Notes: generated by a model from the letters alone, not told the origin. DNA of 64,000 nucleotides from an uncultured Pelagibacteraceae bacterium (GCA_902571135.1 CACGAU010000007.1:18994-82993), one strand, 5' to 3'; shown: positions 8,553 through 18,153, counted from the first letter of the stretch. Numbers and translations are program-made.

Positions 8553-9872
8553 GCTTCAAGAAAAACAAGAGCGGGCTCTACAAACAGTCCGGATAAAAAA
8601 CTTCCATTAAATAAATCCATACCTTTAGGAATTCAGCACGTACTAGCAATGTTTGCTGGTAATATAACGGTTCCTATTATTGTGGCTGGAGTTTTTGGTC
8701 AAACGCCTGAACAAAAAATATTTTTGATTCAAATGGCTTTGTTTGTTGCGGGAGTTGCAACAATTATCCAAACAGTTGGATACAAAGAAATTGGTGCAAG
8801 ACTTCCTATTGTTCAAGGAACAAGTTTTGCGTTTATACCAATTATGCTACCATTTAAAGCAGCAGGATTGGGCGCTGTATTTACAGCAGCGTTCATTGGA
8901 GGAATTTTTCAAATTTTTATTGGAAAAGTTTTAAAACCAATAAGACATCTATTCCCACCATTAGTCACTGGTATAGTTGTACTAATGATTGGATTTAGTT
9001 TGCTTAAAGTTGGTTTTATGTATGCTGGTGGAGGTGGATGGTTAATGAATAATAAACCTGAAATCTTTGCAAATGCAAATCACTTAACAGTTGCGGCTTC
9101 AGTGTTCATAGTTGCTATCTTTTTCAATCTTAGAGGAAAAGGAATGGCTTCTGCAGCATCAATTTTAATTGGAATAGTAGCTGGTTTCATAGTTGCAGCA
9201 GCACTAGGAATGGTTAACTATGGCAAAATTGCATCTGCAGCATGGTTTGCATTTCCAATGCCACTTCAATATGGAATTGATTTTGTACCTGGCGCAATAA
9301 TTCTAATGTTGTTTATGTCAGTAGTTACAACAATTGAAACAATTGGAGACATAAGTGCTACGACAATGGGTGGTGCTAAACGAGAGGCAACGGATAAAGA
9401 AATATCAGGTGGAATTATGGCAGATGGTGTTGGTACTGCGTTTGGTGCAATATTTAATGCGATGCCAAATACATCCTATTCACAAAATGCAGGACTAGTT
9501 GCGTTTACAGGTGTGGTAAGTAGGCACGTTGGAACTATTGCAGGAATAGTCTTGGTTCTAATGGGATTATTTCCAAAATTAGGTGGAATAATCGCTGCAA
9601 TGCCAGAGTCTGTGATTGGTGGAGCAGCAATCATTATGTTTGGAATGATTGTAGCTGCTGGTATTAAATTGATTTCAAGGGCAGAAATGGATCAAAGAAA
9701 CCTATTAATCTTAGCTCTTTCTTTGTCTTTTGGAATTGGAATGTCATTGTTACCAGACTTTGTGAAAAATATTCCAGATTTTGGAATAAGTTTAAAACTA
9801 CTGTTAACAACTGGACTTATACCTGCTGGATTACTAGCATTTTTTTTAAATGCTATAATGGCAAAGAAATAA
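8550..9872 (+). CDS. NCS2 family nucleobase (xanthine/uracil/urate) permease
   Basis: GIQHVLAMFAGNITVPIIVAG, GARLPIVQGTSFAFIP, NTSYSQNAGLVAFTGVVSR motifs. Confidence 0.92.
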   Translation: MASRKTRAGSTNSPDKKLPLNKSIPLGIQHVLAMFAGNITVPIIVAGVFGQTPEQKIFLIQMALFVAGVATIIQTVGYKEIGARLPIVQGTSFAFIPIMLPFKAAGLGAVFTAAFIGGIFQIFIGKVLKPIRHLFPPLVTGIVVLMIGFSLLKVGFMYAGGGGWLMNNKPEIFANANHLTVAASVFIVAIFFNLRGKGMASAASILIGIVAGFIVAAALGMVNYGKIASAAWFAFPMPLQYGIDFVPGAIILMLFMSVVTTIETIGDISATTMGGAKREATDKEISGGIMADGVGTAFGAIFNAMPNTSYSQNAGLVAFTGVVSRHVGTIAGIVLVLMGLFPKLGGIIAAMPESVIGGAAIIMFGMIVAAGIKLISRAEMDQRNLLILALSLSFGIGMSLLPDFVKNIPDFGISLKLLLTTGLIPAGLLAFFLNAIMAKK

Positions 9873-9882
9873 TTAATTTAAA

Positions 9883-9906
9883 CTTGTGGGGAGAAATCCC
9901 CACAAG
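9883..9906. terminator. Bidirectional intrinsic terminator
   Basis: CTTGTGGGGAGAAATCCCCACAAG, 9-bp perfect stem between convergent genes. Confidence 0.75.
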
Positions 9907-9919
9907 CAAGGTTTAAGAC

Positions 9920-10366
9920 TTATTTAATTTCAATAAGCTTCTTTTTTTTATGTTCTGGAATTAATCTTTCACAAGATATTGTTAAAAGACCATCTTTAAG
10001 CTCAGCACCATTAACTTTTACATCATCAGCTATAGTGAATGATCTTGCAAATTGTCTTTGAGAAATACCTTTATGAATAATTTCCCCATTAACATCACTT
10101 TCCTCAGACTTATTAACTTGTTTTGTTCTTACGGTTAATAAATTGTCCTCGAATTCAACCTCAACGTCTTTTTTACTAAAGCCAGCCAATGCTACTTCAA
10201 TTGCATAGTTGTCTTTACCTGTCTTTCGGATGTTGTAGGGTGGATAATTTGACTGCATCGTCAAATTGCCATTTCCCAACATATTTTCGAATTGGTCAAA
10301 CATATCATCAAAACCAATTGAAAAAGGTCTAAGTGAGTTAAATATAGATAGATCCTTACTTGTCAT
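9920..10366 (-). CDS. Small heat shock protein Hsp20 (IbpA-like)
   Basis: Alpha-crystallin domain: YNIRKTGKDNYAIEVALAGFSKKDVEVEFEDNLLTV. Confidence 0.93.
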   Translation of the reverse strand: MTSKDLSIFNSLRPFSIGFDDMFDQFENMLGNGNLTMQSNYPPYNIRKTGKDNYAIEVALAGFSKKDVEVEFEDNLLTVRTKQVNKSEESDVNGEIIHKGISQRQFARSFTIADDVKVNGAELKDGLLTISCERLIPEHKKKKLIEIK

Positions 10367-10427
10367 AATATCCTCCTTTGTTAAGCAAGTTTATTTGTGC
10401 AAGCCCCATTAGGCGACTTACTAATTT

Positions 10428-10456
10428 TATATGGTAATTAATTTGTTTTTTTCAAG
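10428..10456 (-). promoter_or_regulatory. Putative sigma32 heat-shock promoter of hsp20
   Basis: Minus strand CTTGAA (10456-10451), 16-bp spacer, CCATATA (10434-10428). Confidence 0.55.
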
Positions 10457-10468
10457 ATTTAAAATGTA

Positions 10469-12544
10469 CTAAATTTTTTTTGAAATCTTTAATGCAAATG
10501 CATAGTCAATAGCAATTTCTTCTATTGCCCCATCTCTTCCAGATTTTCCACCATGACCAGCATTCATTTCGGTTTTTAAAAGAAGTAAATTATTATCTGT
10601 TTTATAGTCTCTAAGTTTTGCTGTGAACTTTGCAGGTTCATCAAATAAAACTCTATTATCACTTAAACTTGTTGTAATAAAAATATGTGGATAATCCATT
10701 TTTTTAATATTGTTGTAGGGCGCATATGAAAAAATATAATCAAAGTGTTCTTTATTCTCTTTTGCATTTCCAAATTCGTCAAATTCTCCCACAGTTAAAG
10801 GTAAAGAATGATCAAGATTTGTTGTTAAAGAATCCACAAAAGGAACAGCCATTATAATTCCTAAAAATAATTCAGGAGATTGATTGACTACAGCTCCCAT
10901 TAACAATCCTCCAGCCGATCCACCCATGCCAATAATTTTTCCTTTCGAGGTATAATTTTTTTTGATCAAATATTTTGCTGCATAAATATAATCTTCAAAA
11001 GTATTTTTTTTGTTGGTTAACTTTCCCTCTTTCCACCATTTCATACCTTTTTCCATACCACCTCTAATGTGAGCTGTGGCCCAAATTATATCTCTATTGA
11101 TAAGACTTAATCTTGTAGAAGAAAAACTTGGAGACATAGAATTTCCATAAGACCCATATCCATACAATAAAATATTTGCAGACCCATCAATTTTTGTTTT
11201 TTTGTGTCTCGTGATTGTTAATGGAACCATTCTTCCGTCATGAGATTTAAACTCAACTCTCTCAACAATATAGTCATCTTTATTATGACCAGATGGGATC
11301 TCTTGTACTTTAACAAGTTCTTTAGATTTTGTTGCTAAATTATATTTAAATACTCTAGAAGGAGTTTTAGGTGATGAGTACCCTAAATGAACTTCATCAG
11401 TATTTCTATCTTTTTGAGTTAAGCTTACTCCTGGAACATAAACAGATTCATCAGAAAAAATTAATTCTTCTTCTATATTTGAAGAAATATTTTTGACAAA
11501 TAATTTATCTAGTGCATCTGATGTTTCACCACGAATAATCCAATTTTTAAGAAATGTTAATCCACCAATTAAAACTTCCTCTTTTGCTGGAATATATGTT
11601 TTCCAATTTTGATTTTCTAAATTGTCACAAATATCAATTTTAAAGTCTTCAGCATTTTTATTTGTATGATTATAAAATTTACCATCCCATGAATTAACAG
11701 AATACAGAACACCTCTTTCTCTTTTAATAATAAGTTTTGGAGATGGATTTAATTCATCTGATTTAAAGTAATATTGCTCTGAAGTATTATGGTCAGAAGT
11801 ATTTATAAAAAAATATTTTTCATCTGAGCTTTTTCCAATTCCTACCGTAAAAGCCTCGCTTTTCTCCTCAAATATTAATTCATCTTTGCCCTCAAAATCA
11901 CCTATTCTATGCCTGTATATTGTTCTTGCTCTATGATTTTCATCAAGTTTAGAATAAAAAATATATTTATCATCCAAACTAAATGTTATTCCCCCTGATG
12001 TTTCTCCAATTTCTTTTGAAATAATTTTGTTTGTTTTTATATCTCTTAAATAAATTGTATAATATTCAGATCCCTTAAGATCTAAAGAGTATCCTAGATA
12101 TTTGTCATTGTTACTTACTTCTAAATCTCCAACTCCAAAATATTCAGTTTTAAGTTTTTCTTTTTCTTTATCTCCATTCCATATTTCCTCAATATTTTCT
12201 GAACCAATTTTTTTTCTAAGTTTTATGGAATAATTTCCTTTTGTTGTAGTTTTTGTCCAATACTCATAGGTGTGATCTTTATAGGGCAAAGATTCATCAT
12301 CTAATTTAATTCTTGCTTTAATCTCATCAAATAATTTTTTTTGGATATCTTTTGTGTCTTTTAAATGATGCTCTGAGTAAGCATTTTCATCTTCTAAATA
12401 TTTTCTCACTTCAGGATCTAACTTGCTTTTATCTCTGAGAACTTCCAAAATATTATCTTGATGAATCCAGCTGTAATTGTCTTCCCAATCAATATTGTGA
12501 CAAGTTTTTATCTCTAGTTTTTTTTTAAGTTGTGGTACTTTCAT
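10469..12544 (-). CDS. ptrB: S9 family peptidase, oligopeptidase B-like
   Basis: GGSAGGLLMGAVVNQSPELF catalytic Ser motif, YGYGSYG, NAGHGGKSGR; 691 aa. Confidence 0.9.
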   Translation of the reverse strand: MKVPQLKKKLEIKTCHNIDWEDNYSWIHQDNILEVLRDKSKLDPEVRKYLEDENAYSEHHLKDTKDIQKKLFDEIKARIKLDDESLPYKDHTYEYWTKTTTKGNYSIKLRKKIGSENIEEIWNGDKEKEKLKTEYFGVGDLEVSNNDKYLGYSLDLKGSEYYTIYLRDIKTNKIISKEIGETSGGITFSLDDKYIFYSKLDENHRARTIYRHRIGDFEGKDELIFEEKSEAFTVGIGKSSDEKYFFINTSDHNTSEQYYFKSDELNPSPKLIIKRERGVLYSVNSWDGKFYNHTNKNAEDFKIDICDNLENQNWKTYIPAKEEVLIGGLTFLKNWIIRGETSDALDKLFVKNISSNIEEELIFSDESVYVPGVSLTQKDRNTDEVHLGYSSPKTPSRVFKYNLATKSKELVKVQEIPSGHNKDDYIVERVEFKSHDGRMVPLTITRHKKTKIDGSANILLYGYGSYGNSMSPSFSSTRLSLINRDIIWATAHIRGGMEKGMKWWKEGKLTNKKNTFEDYIYAAKYLIKKNYTSKGKIIGMGGSAGGLLMGAVVNQSPELFLGIIMAVPFVDSLTTNLDHSLPLTVGEFDEFGNAKENKEHFDYIFSYAPYNNIKKMDYPHIFITTSLSDNRVLFDEPAKFTAKLRDYKTDNNLLLLKTEMNAGHGGKSGRDGAIEEIAIDYAFALKISKKI

Positions 12545-12559
12545 CTAATAAGGAAATAT

Positions 12560-13063
12560 ATGAATATTATTATTTATCTACTTGTAATTTTAGTCATCTT
12601 ATATTTTTTATTAAGATGGTGGTCAAATATTTCTCCAAAAAAAATGTCAAAAGGAGTGAGGCTGATAACAATTTTATTGTTGGCTTTATTAGCAGTTTTA
12701 TTTGCTATTGGTGGAAAATTTCTACTCACATTGCCATTAACTCTTGCAAGTCTTGCTTTAGTTAAACTTAAAGGTTTATCATTGATACAATTGCTTTCTC
12801 TTTATAGACTTATTCAAACTTTGAGGAATTCTGGAAGATTTTCTTTTAATCAGTATCAAAATAATAACTCTTCATCATTATCAATATCTGAGGCATATAA
12901 AATTTTAAATTTAGATATTAATAAAAAACCAACCAAAGAGGCATTAAATAAAGCTTACCAAAAAATACAAAAAAAAATTCACCCAGATATTTCTCCAGAG
13001 ACTTCAAGATTATCAGCTATAGTCAATGAAGCTAAAGAAATAGTTCTTAAAGATATTTCTTAA
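12560..13063 (+). CDS. Membrane-anchored J-domain-like (TIM14/DjlA-type) protein
   Basis: N-terminal TM helices and C-terminal SEAYKILNLDINKKPTKEALNKAYQKIQKKIHPDISPETSR; start re-assigned to the ATG at 12560. Confidence 0.7.
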   Translation: MNIIIYLLVILVILYFLLRWWSNISPKKMSKGVRLITILLLALLAVLFAIGGKFLLTLPLTLASLALVKLKGLSLIQLLSLYRLIQTLRNSGRFSFNQYQNNNSSSLSISEAYKILNLDINKKPTKEALNKAYQKIQKKIHPDISPETSRLSAIVNEAKEIVLKDIS

Positions 13064-14019
13064 TTAATTATTGATATTAGTTTTTCATAAATCTTATCTG
13101 GATTTATTTTATCTTTCCCGTGAGTGTTGTGAGAAACAGTAGTTTCTCCATCAGGAATTATTGGATACATATTTGTATTATAAGAACCATAAATTAATGG
13201 TGTATCTGCCATTAATGTAATCGTTTTAATTCCTAATGCTGATGATAAATGTGAGAAACTTGTATCATTGCAAATTGCAACATTACAATTTTTTATAATA
13301 GGTAATGTTTCTTTTATACTGAGGTTGTCTAAAGCAACACACTTTTCTCTAAATTTTGTACTTAATATTTCCATTAAGATTTTTTGCTCATCTTCATTTT
13401 TACCTGTAGCTAAAAAAAACTTACATTTTTTAATATTTTCTAATCTTTCCATTACGTTTAGAAAAGTTTTTGATGGGATTCTTTTTGTTGGACCAGAGCC
13501 ACCTATACCCAACAAAATATTAAGTTCATCATTTATACTAAATTTTACTGCTGATTTTTGAACCAGATCATTATCAATTTGAATTTCTGGATTATCACTA
13601 GTTTCAATATTTAAATATCTTTTTATTAATTTTTTAGCAGATTCTGTAATATGTTGATTTTGTTTTTCAAATAAAGGGTATTGAAATATTTGTTTAATAC
13701 CTGCATATCTTGAAATTAAGTTATACCTCAAAGATGAATTAAAAATAAAAACTTTATCGAAATTATATTTTTTAAGATCACTTGCTAATTTAAAAAATCC
13801 TTTAAAACCATCATGTTTTTTATTTATTTTATTATCTCTTTCTAAGTGAATTATTTCATCAATATAATTTGTTTGATTTAAAAACTCGTTAGCTTTTGAA
13901 TTTTCTTTCACCAACAAACTAACGGGCACTCCAAATTTATTTGAAATAGCTCTAATATAGGGCAGGAAAATTACCGTATCACCTATACCCATCCTGTTTT
14001 GAATAGCTAATATTTTCAT
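13060..14019 (-). CDS. Glycosyltransferase family 9 (heptosyltransferase-like)
   Basis: MKILAIQNRMGIGDTVIFLPYIRAI...LLGIGGSGPTKRIP...CNDTSFSHLSSALG; start re-assigned to internal Met. Confidence 0.78.
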   Translation of the reverse strand: MKILAIQNRMGIGDTVIFLPYIRAISNKFGVPVSLLVKENSKANEFLNQTNYIDEIIHLERDNKINKKHDGFKGFFKLASDLKKYNFDKVFIFNSSLRYNLISRYAGIKQIFQYPLFEKQNQHITESAKKLIKRYLNIETSDNPEIQIDNDLVQKSAVKFSINDELNILLGIGGSGPTKRIPSKTFLNVMERLENIKKCKFFLATGKNEDEQKILMEILSTKFREKCVALDNLSIKETLPIIKNCNVAICNDTSFSHLSSALGIKTITLMADTPLIYGSYNTNMYPIIPDGETTVSHNTHGKDKINPDKIYEKLISIIN

Positions 14020-14068
14020 AGTTAATTTATAAACTTTACTAATTAATATTTTTATATAAATTTTTACT

Positions 14069-14953
14069 ATGAGTAAAATTAAAGGCATTTATGCGGCTTC
14101 AATGTCTATCTTAAATGATGATTTGACGCTTGATATTAAAAAAACCATTCTGCACGCAGAAATGGTTATAGAAAATGGTTGTCACGGAGTAGCTATATTT
14201 GGAAGCACAGGGCAGGCTCAACTTATACCTGTCTCTGAAAAAATTAATTTGTTAAATCATCTGACTTCAAGCAAACACAAAGAAAAATATATTATTGGCA
14301 CTGGTTTAAATTCTTTAGGTGAAACAATTAATTTAATGAGAGTTTCTAAATCTTTAGGTTTTAATAGATTCTTAATTATGCCGCCTGCTTATTATAAATA
14401 TGGAGATAAAGAAGTAATAGAATTTTATAGCAAAATAGTAGAGGTAATTTCTGATTGTGAAATAGTGTTATATAATTTTGAAAAACTTTGTGGTTATAAG
14501 TTTAGTATTGAATGTATTGAAGAGTTAGTAAAAAAATATCCAAAAAATATTATTGGAGTAAAAGATAGTTCTTACAACCTTTTTGAAAACTTAAAGATTG
14601 ATAATTTTTCAGTTTTACCTGGATCAGAGTCCAAATTATTCAAAGGGCTTCAATTAGGTTGTTCAGGAATTATTACAGCTACATGTAATGCTACTTCTTC
14701 ACTGGCAAGAAAAGTATATGATGATTTTAATGATGGACATGATCAGACAGTAAACCAAAACCTTTGTGAGGTAAGAGCTGAATTTGAAAAATATAATTTG
14801 ATTTCAGGTTTACACACGTACTTTAGTAAAAAAGAAATATATTATAAAAATCTTTTACCACCACTTAGTATTTTAAATTCTAAAGATGAAACAGATTTAA
14901 TCAATAATTTAGAAAAATTAAATTTTTCATTAAAAAATACTCAGGCGGCTTAA
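14069..14953 (+). CDS. Dihydrodipicolinate synthase family (DapA/NAL-like) aldolase
   Basis: GVAIFGSTGQAQLIPVSEK, VLYNFEKLCGYKF, IIGVKDSS TIM-barrel aldolase motifs. Confidence 0.82.
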   Translation: MSKIKGIYAASMSILNDDLTLDIKKTILHAEMVIENGCHGVAIFGSTGQAQLIPVSEKINLLNHLTSSKHKEKYIIGTGLNSLGETINLMRVSKSLGFNRFLIMPPAYYKYGDKEVIEFYSKIVEVISDCEIVLYNFEKLCGYKFSIECIEELVKKYPKNIIGVKDSSYNLFENLKIDNFSVLPGSESKLFKGLQLGCSGIITATCNATSSLARKVYDDFNDGHDQTVNQNLCEVRAEFEKYNLISGLHTYFSKKEIYYKNLLPPLSILNSKDETDLINNLEKLNFSLKNTQAA

Positions 14954-16144
14954 ATGCAATTAGCTAGATTTTTAAATAATGTTTTTAAAAAAGATGGATT
15001 TATATTAGTTGACGCTAATTCAAAAAGTTACATTATTGGAAATCCAAAAAGTGAAAACCCTATAAAATTAAAAATTTTAAATAAAAATCTTCATTATAAG
15101 TTACTATTTCATCCCGATTTATATTTTGGTGAAGCATATACAGATGGTGAAATAATCATAGAAAATGGAACGCTAACTGATTTTTTGGATCTTTCTTTAA
15201 TGAATTTTGGAAGAGGAGACTTAAATTTTTTTAGTTATTTAATTAATAGATTAAGAGGTTCTTATAGATATTTAACTAATTTTAATTTTATAAAAAAATC
15301 TAAGATGAATGTTTCGCATCATTATGATATTTCGGATGATCTTTATGACTTATTTTTGGATCCTAAAAGACAATATTCATGTGCATATTTTAAAAATGAA
15401 ACAGATACATTGGAAACTGCTCAAAATAATAAAATTCAACATATAATAAAAAAACTTAATATAAAACCAAATCAAAAAGTTTTAGATATTGGATGTGGAT
15501 GGGGTTCTCTAGCAATAGATATTGCAAAAAGTGCAAACTGCGAAGTAACAGGTATTACACTTTCAGAAAATCAATTTAATTACTGCAAGAAAAGAGCAAA
15601 AGAGCTTAATTTAGAAAATCAATTAAAGTTTAAGTTAATGGATTATAGAGAGCTTAATGAAAAATTTGATAGAATAGTTAGTGTTGGGATGTTTGAACAT
15701 GTAGGAAGAAAATTTTATAAAAAATTTTTTTCACAAGTCGAAAAACTTTTAAAAGATGATGGAGTATCATTAATTCATACTATAGGATCAGTTAATCCAC
15801 CAAGAGATCCACATCCATGGATCACTAAGTATATTTTTCCAGGAGGCTATACCCCAAGTCTAAGTGAGGTAACAACACCAATTGAAAAAGCAGGCCTAAT
15901 CGTTGCAGATATTGAGGTTTTAAGACTTCATTACTCACATACATTAAGACATTGGAAAGAAAATTGTATTCGAAATAAAGATAAAATTATTGAAATGTTT
16001 GATGAAAGATTTTTTAGGATGTGGGAATTTTATCTTGCTGGTTGTGAGATGGCATTTAAGTGGGGAGATCAAGTTGTATACCAATTTCAATTAACAAAGA
16101 ATTATTCTTCTACGCCTGTTACAAGAGACTATATTTATCAATAA
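14954..16144 (+). CDS. cfa: Cyclopropane-fatty-acyl-phospholipid synthase family methyltransferase
   Basis: HYDISDDLYDLFLDPKRQYSCAYF, VLDIGCGWGSLAIDIA, FPGGYTPSLSE. Confidence 0.92.
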   Translation: MQLARFLNNVFKKDGFILVDANSKSYIIGNPKSENPIKLKILNKNLHYKLLFHPDLYFGEAYTDGEIIIENGTLTDFLDLSLMNFGRGDLNFFSYLINRLRGSYRYLTNFNFIKKSKMNVSHHYDISDDLYDLFLDPKRQYSCAYFKNETDTLETAQNNKIQHIIKKLNIKPNQKVLDIGCGWGSLAIDIAKSANCEVTGITLSENQFNYCKKRAKELNLENQLKFKLMDYRELNEKFDRIVSVGMFEHVGRKFYKKFFSQVEKLLKDDGVSLIHTIGSVNPPRDPHPWITKYIFPGGYTPSLSEVTTPIEKAGLIVADIEVLRLHYSHTLRHWKENCIRNKDKIIEMFDERFFRMWEFYLAGCEMAFKWGDQVVYQFQLTKNYSSTPVTRDYIYQ

Positions 16145-16172
16145 ATAATTGGTAGAAACTAACTTCCTTAAA

Positions 16173-17399
16173 ATGAAAAAAAAGAAAAAAAAATCAAAAA
16201 AAAGTATTTCTAAAAACCAAAGAAAAATAAAAAAAAGAGTTAAAAAAACATCTAAAAAGTCAAATAAATTTAATATTAAAAATAAATTAGTAAAAAGAAT
16301 TAAGAGTCGAAGAAAACAAAAAAATAATAAATCAAAAAAATCAAAAAATCTAAAAAAATCAACAAAGATTTCAAAAAAATTTAAATCTACATCACCAAAG
16401 AAACCAGATTTTCTTTTAAAGCTAGTTAACTTTCAAAATTCTCTAAAGCCTGAGTTTAAGTTTAGATTAAATTTTGGTTTTGAAAAATATATCCAAGCAT
16501 TTTTTGATAAAATAGCGGACACAATTTCACAATACAAAATTCTAAAAAAAGATGAAACAAGAAGATTAAAAATAGAAAAACAAGAAAAAGAAAGATCAGA
16601 AAAGATTGAAGCCGCAAAAGAAAAGCAAAAAGAGGTTGAATTAAAAGTTAAATTAAAAGAACAAGCTTTAAAAGATGAAATTAGATTGGAAAAACAAAGA
16701 ACAAAAGAAATAAAACTATTTTTAAGAAAAGAACAAGCTCTTTTAAGAATTGAACAAGCAGAAAAACAAAAGCAATTTTTACAACAATTAAAATTAGATA
16801 AGCAAATTGAAAAATTCAGAGTTAGAGAGGTTAAAGAATTAGAGAAATTGGAAAAAATTTCCTTAAGAGAAAAGAGAGAGGATTATGTTGGCTTACAACA
16901 AAGAATAGAAAGATTAAAAGAAAAATATCGAATTATAAGAGATCAAAAAATTAGAGAAAGAGTAGAGGCTTTAGGAGTTAAAATTCAAGGAGATGAAGAT
17001 AGAGAAACACTTTTACAAAAAGAAAAAGAATATACTTTAGCAAGACAGAAAATTGAGTTTGCTCTCGAAAGTTTTTACAGAAGTGCTAGCAGTTTAGTAT
17101 TTCAATTAAACAAAAGACACATAACAAGACATATGTCCATCTTTAGATGTATAGACAGAAGATTTGAAACAGGAGAAATATTTGTTAAATGGGATGAAGC
17201 TTCAGATGATGAATGGCTTTTATTAATTTATATAAAAAATAATTCACCAGATGAAGGAATAGTTATTGAAGACAAAACCAATCCGGAAAAAAATATTTCT
17301 CATGAGTTTAAAAATAATGAAATATTTAAGGCCTCAGATACCATGGTTGATGCTCTTACGCAGTTAATCGCAAGAAAAAGAGCCAAAAATATCAATTAA
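16173..17399 (+). CDS. Lys-rich N-terminal tail plus long coiled-coil protein of unknown function
   Basis: ORF supplied from a TTG at 16149; ATG at 16173 preferred. N-terminal ~75 aa extremely Lys-rich, middle heptad-like E/K/Q/L region, distinct C-terminal segment. Confidence 0.75.
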   Translation: MKKKKKKSKKSISKNQRKIKKRVKKTSKKSNKFNIKNKLVKRIKSRRKQKNNKSKKSKNLKKSTKISKKFKSTSPKKPDFLLKLVNFQNSLKPEFKFRLNFGFEKYIQAFFDKIADTISQYKILKKDETRRLKIEKQEKERSEKIEAAKEKQKEVELKVKLKEQALKDEIRLEKQRTKEIKLFLRKEQALLRIEQAEKQKQFLQQLKLDKQIEKFRVREVKELEKLEKISLREKREDYVGLQQRIERLKEKYRIIRDQKIRERVEALGVKIQGDEDRETLLQKEKEYTLARQKIEFALESFYRSASSLVFQLNKRHITRHMSIFRCIDRRFETGEIFVKWDEASDDEWLLLIYIKNNSPDEGIVIEDKTNPEKNISHEFKNNEIFKASDTMVDALTQLIARKRAKNIN

Positions 17400-17429
17400 A
17401 TTATACTGGATAATTAAGTATCATTAAGA

Positions 17430-17723
17430 ATGTTACTTTCTTCAATACTAATGATTATTTTGTATCTAGGATTAAAATATGTTCTTGCATGGATAAGGTA
17501 TTTTAACAGTCTAGACTCTAGATTAGGCCAATCTACCTGGCGATGGAGTTATGATTATCCCGTAGTTGGTGAAAGAGATATTTCAGATCTAGATGATAAA
17601 ACTTTTGTTAGACTGAGGAGAAAAAGAAATAGAGTTATAACTCTTATGTATTCAATTTTATTAATTATGTTTTTATTATCTATGTCTTTACTTAGTGAAT
17701 TTTTAATATTTTTTTTAACTTAG
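17430..17723 (+). CDS. Small membrane protein of unknown function
   Basis: Two hydrophobic segments flanking a charged central region; just downstream of coiled-coil gene. Confidence 0.6.
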   Translation: MLLSSILMIILYLGLKYVLAWIRYFNSLDSRLGQSTWRWSYDYPVVGERDISDLDDKTFVRLRRKRNRVITLMYSILLIMFLLSMSLLSEFLIFFLT

Positions 17724-18068
17724 TTTTTTAAGTTGCTTTTTATTTTTTAAATATAAAAAAAAGGCAATTATTTCATACCCATATTTAAAGATTGTGAAAA
17801 TTATCGGTAGTTTGAAAAATTTATATAAAAATTTATATTTTGGAATTTTTTTCCAAACATAAAGAAATGCCTCTGCACCTTGAATAATTTTACCATTTTC
17901 CTTAACATGTAATCTTCTTAATAATTCTTTATCATTTCTAGATGTTTCTTTTTCAGCATCTGAGTTATTTGTTATATCTATCCAGTCAATATCTTTGATA
18001 TTTTCTTTTTTATATAAGTTAATTTCTGATCTACAGATTTTACAAGAGTTATTAAAAAATACTTTCAT
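17715..18068 (-). CDS. DCC family (DUF393) thiol-disulfide oxidoreductase-like protein
   Basis: N-terminal NNSCKICRSEINLYKK matches DxxCxxC-type DCC motif; C-terminal TM. Confidence 0.75.
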   Translation of the reverse strand: MKVFFNNSCKICRSEINLYKKENIKDIDWIDITNNSDAEKETSRNDKELLRRLHVKENGKIIQGAEAFLYVWKKIPKYKFLYKFFKLPIIFTIFKYGYEIIAFFLYLKNKKQLKKLS

Positions 18069-18153
18069 TTAACAATAATTAACTTTTAATAATTTATTGT
18101 ACATGCGTAAAATGATCAGTTGAAAATTATCAACAAACCACTATTTAAGATGA

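Noticed and set aside
16149-16172. TTG start extension of the coiled-coil ORF
   Set aside because: An in-frame ATG at 16173 is more plausible than the TTG 4 nt after the cfa stop.
16173-16400. Poly-A/Lys tract as a phase-variation repeat or frameshift site
   Set aside because: A-runs are common throughout this AT-rich window and codons remain in frame; no evidence for slippage.
18119-18134. GTTGAAAATTATCAAC inverted repeat upstream of tldD as an operator
   Set aside because: Only 5-bp arms with imperfect centre in AT-rich DNA; not distinguishable from chance.
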